Shown here: positions 44,419 to 51,440 of the stretch, one piece after another
Position numbering within the stretch: position 1 is the stretch's first letter
Layout of the letters: each line of letters starts with the position of its first letter
Assembly: GCF_017353175.1 (NCBI RefSeq)
Contig: NZ_JAFMYW010000001.1
Coordinates: 186,001 to 250,000 of the forward strand
Length of the DNA: 64,000 nucleotides
Direction of reading: 5' to 3'
Source of the DNA: Fibrella forsythiae
GTDB taxonomy: Bacteria > Bacteroidota > Bacteroidia > Cytophagales > Spirosomataceae
The notes under the pieces: generated by a model
What the model was told of the DNA's origin: nothing
What the model saw: the letters and a program-made list of their open reading frames with translations, nothing else
Databases searched by the model: none
Made by a program: the position numbers and the translations under genes

Positions 44419-45414
44419 TCAGCTACGTACGGAGCGATACAGACCCCAAATCAGCCCAACGACGATGCCGATACCAATTGCCCGTGCAACAGTGTAAGAC
44501 GTAGGCTCAGGCATCGAAATGATGCCGTTTTCGTCGGTCTGAGCCGCTTCCTTAACGTACCTGCCTTCAGATGGAATAGACCGTTCCCGAAATTTACTGA
44601 CCAGCCGCCCCAGTTCCAGCTGTAAATCCAGGCCGTGCATAGACACGCCATGTCCAGTGCCCACTTTCATAGGATTCAATAGGGCGAGCTTCCGGACGGA
44701 ATCTTCGGCCGCTACCCAGTCGCAGGTGAAGTAGGCGGGAGGTCCATGAACTTCCTCCGTTTGGTTAATAACCGACGAGATCGAATTCTGATTCGTGGTC
44801 ACAAACGCATCGCCAGCCAGTAGGGTCCGGTCTTTGTCCCGGAATAGAGAAACATGGCCGGGCGCATGACCGGGTGTATGAATAACCCGCCATTCCGGCA
44901 GTTCATCGATTCTCCCGGAAGCTGGAATGTCTACCAGCACCTCACTGAAATCTTCCGGGCCGATCGGGAAAACCCACGACATAAGCGACATGCCACCGCC
45001 GCCAATAGCGGGGTCGGGTGGTGGATAGCTGGAGAGTCCGGTCAGGAAGGGCCGCTCCAGTGCGTGCGCATAGACAGGTACGTTGCCCCACAGTTTCAGC
45101 AGGTTATGCAACGTACCCACATGATCGGCATGCCCATGTGTCAGGAGTATGGCTTTGGGAGGATTTGCCTGACCGTACAGTTGCTCGGCCCGTTGCTTGA
45201 TGGCATCGGTGTAACCCATGAAGCCGGCGTCAACGAGTTTCCACGACTCACCAATACCTGGCTTACCCACGAAATACACGTTGACAAACAATGTTTTAAT
45301 GCCGAACACATCGTCGGCCACATCATATGGGGTTGACCGTTCTGGTACGGAATAAGTTGATAGGTCGTAAGCCTCACTTTGAACTGCAGGGCGTTCCAAT
45401 GATTGGGTATCCAT
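44419..45414 (-). CDS. Metallo-beta-lactamase-fold hydrolase with C-terminal membrane helix
   Basis: The 331-residue protein has the MBL zinc motif LTHGHADHVG, a second His in HTPGHAPGHVSLF with Asp in LLAGDAFV, and a third His in GTGHGVSMHG. A C-terminal membrane segment (VARAIGIGIVVGLIWGLY) would tether it to the membrane. It is unlike true beta-lactamases, since no signal peptide is present. It lies upstream of the WYL regulator and is separate from it by 81 bases. Confidence 0.88.
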   Translation of the reverse strand: MDTQSLERPAVQSEAYDLSTYSVPERSTPYDVADDVFGIKTLFVNVYFVGKPGIGESWKLVDAGFMGYTDAIKQRAEQLYGQANPPKAILLTHGHADHVGTLHNLLKLWGNVPVYAHALERPFLTGLSSYPPPDPAIGGGGMSLMSWVFPIGPEDFSEVLVDIPASGRIDELPEWRVIHTPGHAPGHVSLFRDKDRTLLAGDAFVTTNQNSISSVINQTEEVHGPPAYFTCDWVAAEDSVRKLALLNPMKVGTGHGVSMHGLDLQLELGRLVSKFRERSIPSEGRYVKEAAQTDENGIISMPEPTSYTVARAIGIGIVVGLIWGLYRSVRS

Positions 45415-45522
45415 AAGATTGAGTCGTTGTAAGACTAGTTAACCTATAGAATTGCCTCATGTTTATTCGGCTTAGCTAACGTGTCTCTTGCCGCCAACTC
45501 AACTGGCTGGGTACGTTGCCGC

Positions 45523-47112
45523 CTACTGCTTCGTGTGTCGCAACTGGTTTTCAAGCAGTACTATGCCTTTTCCATCAGTGAACCATTTTTTAGATAAGGT
45601 CTGTGGGGTTGGGGTTATGGCCCGAGAGAATGAGCCGAGGAGCAGATCATCGTCGCCGTCCTGATCAACATCGGCGGCTTCCATCACAAGCCAGTGGCCT
45701 TGTTCGGGGTGCGGAAAGGTTTTGGCTTTCATGTGCATCGCTCCCTGATTTTCCAGAAAAACGAAGGCTTCAACTGGCTTCGTGTCGTAGTTTGGGAAGA
45801 AGGAAATGGCCGCAATGTCTACGTCGCCATCCTGATCAAAGTCGCGGGCAATGGCCTGTGTAGCGCCGTAGAGCGGATAAAACAGTGACTGCTTGAAAGT
45901 AAACCGACCGTCGTTCAGAAAGACCCGAACGCCGTGATACGCTTTCAACGAGTATGATTTATCGCCGTTATCGCCATTGGTATACAGGATATCCAGATCG
46001 CCGTCTTTATCCATATCAACGAGGTCGAAATAGCTGGAGCCGTATACCGACGGAAATTGCAGCAGAATGTCTTTGGTGAATTTGCCACCGCCGTCATTGT
46101 AATACACCGCAATCTGTTCGTTTCCCTGCGAGAGTAGTGCCACAATGTCCGGTCGTCCGTCCTGGTTCACATCGTGAATGATTGCCCGCCGGGCCCCGGG
46201 AACGGGGTCCAGCATATGCGGAAAATAGCTTGAGCCACGCCGTTCAAACCAGGTCAGTTCACCGCTGTAATTCCCGAACTGACAAATCACGATGTCTTCC
46301 TGACCGTCCTGGGTCAGGTCACCAACTGCTGCCGCAACTGGCCGCCCTAACTGATCAACCACCGGCATGGTTGAGGGGGTGGTCAACGTACCTGGATGAC
46401 CCCGGAAACTGATGGGTTGCCACTTGCCTTTCAACAGGTCATTGGGCTCCATGTCGCCCGATGTCAGCAGGTAATACGACCCATCGGCAGTTGGCCGAAT
46501 ATCAGTAGGTGCTGAACCGACAAGCGTCGAATCAATGACCCGCAATGCATTATCCAACATGTAGACTTTCCCCTTTTCTGTGCCGACCAGAATTCGTTTG
46601 GCAGCCTGGTCATAGCGAAGCAGGGTTGTAGAGGCGTGAATCCGTTGTGGCGAGGTACGGAGAGTAAATAGTGGTAATCCAACCTCCACGGCCGGTTTAG
46701 CTGGCGCAGGCAGTGGATTAACCGGTGCCCTGTCGACGTAATACTGAACAAGCTTGTTCCAGTCATCGGTATGTAAAAGCTGCGACCCGGCAAATACGCC
46801 CGACTGGAGAATCCGGTTTATCTCGTCAGGGTCAGCTACCGTGACAAAGGGCGAGATGGAATCGATGGAGAAACCAAGCCGTAGTGCCATTTGGGGCAAC
46901 ACTTTGTTTTTCCAGATGGATTTTGGCAGTAAGGATGGGTCGGGAAGCAGGTGACAATTGCCACAGTAGGCTGTTGCCAGTTGTTTACCTGTTAATTGAG
47001 AAGCCGTTGTTGGAGTAGTAGGAACGGTGGTGGCTGGCTGTCGCGACTGGCAGGCCGCCAACAGACCCAGCATGAGCAAAAAAAGCGTAGTTGAGCGGAA
47101 AGAACGTAGCAT
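45523..47112 (-). CDS. Lipoprotein with cytochrome c motif and FG-GAP/VCBS repeats
   Basis: From the ATG at 47112 the protein has 529 residues. It has a lipoprotein signal (LFLLMLGLLAACQ, lipobox Cys), a c-type heme motif CGNCH (about residue 50) with a Met further on, and several FG-GAP repeats with calcium-type DxDxDG-like loops (VNQDGRPDIV, DMDKDGDLDI, DFDQDGDVDI, DVDQDGDDDL). It is presumably exported to the outer envelope. Related proteins in Bacteroidota are annotated as FG-GAP repeat or VCBS proteins; a redox role is suggested by the heme site only. Confidence 0.8.
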   Translation of the reverse strand: MLRSFRSTTLFLLMLGLLAACQSRQPATTVPTTPTTASQLTGKQLATAYCGNCHLLPDPSLLPKSIWKNKVLPQMALRLGFSIDSISPFVTVADPDEINRILQSGVFAGSQLLHTDDWNKLVQYYVDRAPVNPLPAPAKPAVEVGLPLFTLRTSPQRIHASTTLLRYDQAAKRILVGTEKGKVYMLDNALRVIDSTLVGSAPTDIRPTADGSYYLLTSGDMEPNDLLKGKWQPISFRGHPGTLTTPSTMPVVDQLGRPVAAAVGDLTQDGQEDIVICQFGNYSGELTWFERRGSSYFPHMLDPVPGARRAIIHDVNQDGRPDIVALLSQGNEQIAVYYNDGGGKFTKDILLQFPSVYGSSYFDLVDMDKDGDLDILYTNGDNGDKSYSLKAYHGVRVFLNDGRFTFKQSLFYPLYGATQAIARDFDQDGDVDIAAISFFPNYDTKPVEAFVFLENQGAMHMKAKTFPHPEQGHWLVMEAADVDQDGDDDLLLGSFSRAITPTPQTLSKKWFTDGKGIVLLENQLRHTKQ

Positions 47113-47307
47113 AGGTCTGAGATAACTACCCAAAAATAGGGTAATCGGCTGGCAGGTCGCACGTACCCACCCTGATTAAAACTAAAGCGGCGTAGGAACT
47201 GAGTTTACGCAGCTCCCTGATAAAAGCGTCGAAGAACGCGAAAACGAATGGCTGTCGCTGGCCCCCGGTGGTTACTCCTTCCGGTAGTCTCTACTTGCCT
47301 ATATTTT

Positions 47308-47357
47308 AACTATTCTAAGATAGTTTTGAGGAAAAACGCTAAATTGCTATATATTTG
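47308..47357 (+). promoter_or_regulatory. Bacteroidota-type promoter of the InsA-like gene, with operator-like repeat
   Basis: TTTG at 47325-47328 and TATATTTG at 47350-47357 are separated by 21 bases, fitting the Bacteroidota -33/-7 pattern TTTG...TAnnTTTG. The ATG is 32 bases further on. An inverted repeat AACTAT-TCTAAG-ATAGTT (47308-47325) abuts the -33 element and could be an operator, perhaps for the InsA-like protein itself. Confidence 0.55.
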
Positions 47358-47388
47358 CTAAACCACTATAGATGATCGATCTCAGGAT

Positions 47389-47808
47389 ATGGCAACGCAA
47401 AAATGTCCTAAGTGCCAAAGTGTTACAGCTGTGCGAAATGGTATTATTGCGGGTCGACAGCGGTTTAAATGCAAGGCTTGTTCCTATAATTTCACGGTTG
47501 ATAAAGTAGGGAAGGGAATTAGCACCTATTATGTGATAAAAGCCCTTCAGCTGTATATAGAAGGGGTCAGCCTGCGGGAGATTGAGCGGTTATTGGGTGT
47601 CAGTCATGTGTCGGTGATGAATTGGGTAAAGAAGTACCAGATAAAAGTGCCCGAGAATCTGGCTTATCATCCAACTTATAAAGTGTTTAATCACAGTGAG
47701 TTAACCGAGTTTATGAGTAAGCCGGAGAACGTGGCGGGCGCTGGCATGATCATTACTGAACTTGGCGACAAGTTTATGCTCATTCGGTGGGAACGCTTCA
47801 GGGCGTGA
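47389..47808 (+). CDS. Solitary IS1 InsA-like zinc-ribbon/HTH protein, probably a regulator
   Basis: The 139-residue protein has a zinc ribbon (CPKC and CKAC, residues about 6-33) and a helix-turn-helix (SLREIERLLGVSHVSVMNW, about 63-81), as in the N-terminal part of IS1 transposases. The DDE catalytic domain is absent; instead there is a short C-terminal domain (KVFNHSELTEFMSK, MIITELGDKFMLIRW). No inverted repeats, target duplications or insB frame are seen nearby. It has a good promoter and is the first gene of the transporter/organic-acid array. A domesticated DNA-binding regulator fits better than an active insertion sequence. Confidence 0.7.
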   Translation: MATQKCPKCQSVTAVRNGIIAGRQRFKCKACSYNFTVDKVGKGISTYYVIKALQLYIEGVSLREIERLLGVSHVSVMNWVKKYQIKVPENLAYHPTYKVFNHSELTEFMSKPENVAGAGMIITELGDKFMLIRWERFRA

Positions 47809-47909
47809 GGGCATCTCTAGCGATTACCATATCTATAGGAATCAGTTGATGGATAACGGGAAAGCACTGTGTTTTGGGGGGTCAATTGCAACTAAGCCCC
47901 CCGTAACTT

Positions 47910-49253
47910 ATGTACTTTTCATCATCCGTAAACTGGCCAACCGGCAGCATCTGTAGTGTGCTCTGTCTGAGCCTGCTAACGTCCACGCTGAAGGCACAGA
48001 CGCCGCCCCCGTCAAATGCTGGCCCCGCAGCTGCAACGGCTGTAGCCCCGGCAACCAAGCCGGTTGAAGCCCCGGCTCCGTTTGTGAAAATCTACGGTTT
48101 TGTACGCAACGATTTTTCCTGGGATTCCCGTCAGACGGTCAACCTGCGCGAAGCATCGGTAGATCTCTGGCCAAAAGATCAACAGCTCGATGCCGCCGGA
48201 AAAGACATCAACGCCGTGGCAAACCTGAATATGCTGGGCATCAACAGCCGGTTAGGTGTCAGCTTCAACGGCCCCGATGCCTGGGGGGCCAAAACATCGG
48301 GTATACTGGAAATGGAATGGTTTGGCCCGTCGGATGCCGCCGTTGGCGGAGTTCGTCTGCGCCATGCCTGGGCTAAACTCGATTGGGCCAAAACACAACT
48401 GGCGTTTGGACAATACTGGCATCCGCTGTTTGTACCCGAATGCTTTCCGGGCGTACTTAATTTTAACACGGGTATTCCCTTCCAGCCATTTAACCGGTCG
48501 CCGCAGATCCGTATGACCAACATGATCGGAAAAGACATGTACCTGATCACGGCCGTCATTGCCCAGCGCGACTTTACCAGTAGTGGCATCAACGGTAGCT
48601 CTTCGGAATATGTCCGTAACTCGTCGATACCGAATATTCACGCGCAGCTTCAGCTGAAAAAGAGTAACGTATTGGCTGGAGTGGCAGTCGATTACAAAGT
48701 AATCCGGCCACGGCTATCGACGGGAGCAGGGGCAACCCTTGCTGCCAGCGATGCTCTGGTAGGCAGCAGTGCCATCATGGGATACCTGAAACTGGTTGGG
48801 CGCAAAACGACCATGAAGCTGGAAGCAGTATCTGGCTCGAACATGACCGATCATGTCATGCTGGGCGGATATCTGGCCTACGGTACACCAGCAGCACCAA
48901 CGGTAGAATCATCGTATAAGCCAACGGAGATCACCTCTGTTTGGGGCGAGATTCATGGCAACGGTAAAACGGTTGTTCCCGGACTATTTGTAGGCTACTG
49001 CAAAAACGGCGGAACCAGTGCCAACGCCATAGCCGCCTATGGTCGGGGAATTGGCCTGACTGGTCGGACCGGCCTTGATAACCTGATACGCGTTGCGCCC
49101 AGACTGGAATTCATAGCTGGTAAGTTCAAAATTGGCGCTGAGTATGAATATACAGCCGCTGCCTTCGGTACATCGACAACAGATTCAAAAGTTATCAATA
49201 CAGAAACGATTGTTAACTCCCGTTTACTCTTCCTGACAGTCTTCTCATTTTAA
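47910..49253 (+). CDS. Outer-membrane porin
   Basis: The 447-residue protein has a signal peptide (CSVLCLSLLTSTLKAQ), a Pro/Ala-rich linker, and a porin-like barrel starting FVKIYGFVRNDFSWDSRQTV, with RLRHAWAKLDWAKTQLAFGQ, PLFVPECFPGVLNFN and ending NTETIVNSRLLFLTVFSF with a terminal Phe. That end pattern fits outer-membrane insertion. The resemblance is to DcaP-like or trimeric porins of Bacteroidota. It likely brings the substrate of the transporter encoded next (46-base gap) across the outer membrane. Confidence 0.8.
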   Translation: MYFSSSVNWPTGSICSVLCLSLLTSTLKAQTPPPSNAGPAAATAVAPATKPVEAPAPFVKIYGFVRNDFSWDSRQTVNLREASVDLWPKDQQLDAAGKDINAVANLNMLGINSRLGVSFNGPDAWGAKTSGILEMEWFGPSDAAVGGVRLRHAWAKLDWAKTQLAFGQYWHPLFVPECFPGVLNFNTGIPFQPFNRSPQIRMTNMIGKDMYLITAVIAQRDFTSSGINGSSSEYVRNSSIPNIHAQLQLKKSNVLAGVAVDYKVIRPRLSTGAGATLAASDALVGSSAIMGYLKLVGRKTTMKLEAVSGSNMTDHVMLGGYLAYGTPAAPTVESSYKPTEITSVWGEIHGNGKTVVPGLFVGYCKNGGTSANAIAAYGRGIGLTGRTGLDNLIRVAPRLEFIAGKFKIGAEYEYTAAAFGTSTTDSKVINTETIVNSRLLFLTVFSF

Positions 49254-49299
49254 CCGTACGTACCTAACCAACAACCTTTTCTCACCTTTTCAATTTCGC

Positions 49300-50883
49300 A
49301 TGGTAACTGAACAATCCTCTGTCAAAGCGTCGAGCACGCGATCACTGATCAGTGTGATCGGCGCATCGTCGGTCGGCACGCTTATCGAGTGGTATGACTT
49401 TTACATCTTCGGCTCGCTGGCGGTCGTACTAGCCACCAAATTTTTCCCGGAAGGCAACCCGACCGCGGCTTTTCTGTCAACACTCGCCACGTTCGCGGCG
49501 GGGTTCGTTGTTCGCCCGTTCGGCGCTCTGTTCTTCGGCCGGCTAGGCGATCTGATCGGACGCAAGTACACGTTCATGGTAACCTTGATGCTGATGGGCG
49601 GCGCTACCTTCCTGATCGGGCTTATTCCGGCCTATGAAACCATTGGCTTCTGGGCACCGCTGCTCGTGCTGATCCTGCGTTTGTTACAGGGGCTTGCGCT
49701 GGGCGGGGAGTATGGCGGTGCGGCCACCTACGTGGCCGAGCATTCGCCATCGGATAAGCGAGGTTTCTGGACGTCGTGGATTCAGACTACAGCAACGGTT
49801 GGCCTGTTTGTTTCGCTGCTCGTTATTCTGATCACCCGCAAATCGCTCTCAAAGGAAGCCTTTGACGACTGGGGCTGGCGGGTGCCGTTCCTTGTATCCA
49901 TTGTGATGGTATTCATCTCGTACATTATTCGGAAAAATATGCACGAGTCGCCTCTGTTTGCCAAAGTGAAGGCAGAAGGTAAGGGATCGACCAACCCCCT
50001 CAAAGAGAGCTTCGGCAACAAATACAATTTCAAGTTTGTCCTGCTGGCTCTGTTTGGTGCCACGATGGGCCAGGGGGTTGTGTGGTATACGGGGCAGTTC
50101 TACGCCATGAATTTTATCAAAACGGTTTGTAATGTCGATGCGCTCCAATCAGACGAACTGATGGCTATTGCGCTGCTGATGGGTACACCGTTCTTCGTGC
50201 TTTTCGGCTGGCTGTCTGACCGGATTGGGCGGAAAGGAATCATGATGGTCGGTATGCTGGTCGCCATTCTGTCGTACCGGACTATCTACGAAAAAATGTA
50301 CCAGACAACCAACCTGAAGACCAAACAGGAAGTGGCTGGCAGTATGACATCGGACGAAAAAACGGTGCCCGATCCAAAGGTAGAAGGCGGTCAGATCAAG
50401 ACGGTTACGGTAAAGAAAGAGTATACCGACGGCACAAAACTGGCGGAGGTGACCAAAACGAAGATCACGGCAGACCCTGCCGCCGAACCCGCCAAACCGG
50501 AAGTAAAGAAAACTGTAACTGTCAATGATACAGATCGTTGGTCATTGATCTGGCTGGTGTTTATCCAGGTCATTTTCGTAACAATGGTATATGGCCCGAT
50601 TGCTGCCTTTCTGGTAGAGATGTTCCCGACCAAGATTCGCTACACCTCCATGTCGTTGCCGTATCATATCGGTAACGGCGTGTTTGGGGGCCTGTTGCCA
50701 GCGGTGGCAACGTACCTGGCAACGGGTGCTAAAGAAGCCAACGTGGCGGCTGAAAAAGCAGGGAGTGTACTTCCCTATTCGGCTCCTTACCTGGAAGGTC
50801 TCTGGTACCCGATCATCATCACGGCCGTCAGTCTGGCTATCGGATTAGTATACATCAGCAGTTCCCGCCGCGTGGTCGATTAA
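49300..50883 (+). CDS. MHS-family major facilitator transporter with a long charged insertion
   Basis: The 527-residue protein is an MFS transporter of the metabolite:H+ symporter type: TLIEWYDFYIFGSLAVVLA at TM1, GRLGDLIGRKYTFM as the loop 2-3 signature, RLLQGLALGGEYGGAATYVAEH, LFGWLSDRIGRKGIMM. Residues about 333-410 are an unusual hydrophilic insertion (Lys/Thr/Val-rich with KTVTVKKEYTDGTKLAEVTK) between predicted helices; most relatives lack such a loop here. Substrates of the family include citrate, proline, shikimate and short acids. The neighbours PrpE-like and Acs suggest acetate, propionate or a related acid. Confidence 0.87.
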   Translation: MVTEQSSVKASSTRSLISVIGASSVGTLIEWYDFYIFGSLAVVLATKFFPEGNPTAAFLSTLATFAAGFVVRPFGALFFGRLGDLIGRKYTFMVTLMLMGGATFLIGLIPAYETIGFWAPLLVLILRLLQGLALGGEYGGAATYVAEHSPSDKRGFWTSWIQTTATVGLFVSLLVILITRKSLSKEAFDDWGWRVPFLVSIVMVFISYIIRKNMHESPLFAKVKAEGKGSTNPLKESFGNKYNFKFVLLALFGATMGQGVVWYTGQFYAMNFIKTVCNVDALQSDELMAIALLMGTPFFVLFGWLSDRIGRKGIMMVGMLVAILSYRTIYEKMYQTTNLKTKQEVAGSMTSDEKTVPDPKVEGGQIKTVTVKKEYTDGTKLAEVTKTKITADPAAEPAKPEVKKTVTVNDTDRWSLIWLVFIQVIFVTMVYGPIAAFLVEMFPTKIRYTSMSLPYHIGNGVFGGLLPAVATYLATGAKEANVAAEKAGSVLPYSAPYLEGLWYPIIITAVSLAIGLVYISSSRRVVD

Positions 50884-50922
50884 TATACTGTACGTCTTAA
50901 CAACCTTAAAATCACTACTACT

Positions 50923-51144
50923 ATGGACGCAGTTCGGCGTTATTTAGGCATTGTCTGGCTGGCATTGGCCGCCCTTTGCGGATACTACGGTATTATGTTC
51001 TTCGGCTTACCAAAGCTGACATCCGGCAAATCAGATGACCTGGTATTCGGCATCATTATTCTCTTCGTCTTGCTACCCATAATTGTGGGAGGCCTGGTTC
51101 GCTTTGGCCTGTATGCCCTTCAGGGGGAATATAACGAAGAGTAA
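50923..51144 (+). CDS. Small membrane protein (DUF6814-like)
   Basis: The 73-residue protein has two membrane helices (YLGIVWLALAALCGYYGIMF and VFGIIILFVLLPIIVGGLV) and a short acidic C-terminus. It follows the transporter by 39 bases. Small proteins of this kind commonly follow MHS/MFS transporters in Bacteroidota, and I believe the family is DUF6814, with unknown function. It may be a small subunit that stabilises the transporter. Confidence 0.7.
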   Translation: MDAVRRYLGIVWLALAALCGYYGIMFFGLPKLTSGKSDDLVFGIIILFVLLPIIVGGLVRFGLYALQGEYNEE

Positions 51145-51227
51145 CCAGCAGTTAGGTTCGGGGCTTGTACTGGTTGAGGCCAGTATGAGTTCCGACTTTT
51201 TTTAGTGCCCACCGTAACCTGAACCAC

Positions 51228-51440
51228 ATGAGAACCACGCGCTTAGTTATCATTTGTGTGCTGTCTGTTCTTCTGTTGAATGAACCGATTCTGTCAATTG
51301 CCGACCGGCCTGTGCTGGTTGGCGGTGTGCCTGTGCTGTTCGTCTACGTGCTGTCTGTCTGGGCAGTAACCATTGGGCTGTCGGCCTGGGTGTTGCACAC
51401 AACCCGGCATACCGACGAGTCTGAGCAGGCACATGAGTAA
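51228..51440 (+). CDS. Small membrane protein overlapping the sensor kinase gene
   Basis: The 70-residue protein has two hydrophobic segments (LVIICVLSVLLLNEPILSI; VPVLFVYVLSVWAVTIGLSA) and a charged tail. Its last 8 bases overlap the ATG of the transporter-type histidine kinase gene, so expression is coupled. Small partner subunits of about this size accompany some sodium:solute symporters; it may be one for the kinase's transporter domain. This is inferred from size and coupling. Confidence 0.65.
   Translation: MRTTRLVIICVLSVLLLNEPILSIADRPVLVGGVPVLFVYVLSVWAVTIGLSAWVLHTTRHTDESEQAHE

Noticed and set aside
47389-47808. Active IS1 insertion sequence
   Set aside because: No insB frame, no terminal inverted repeats and no DDE domain could be found; the gene has its own promoter.
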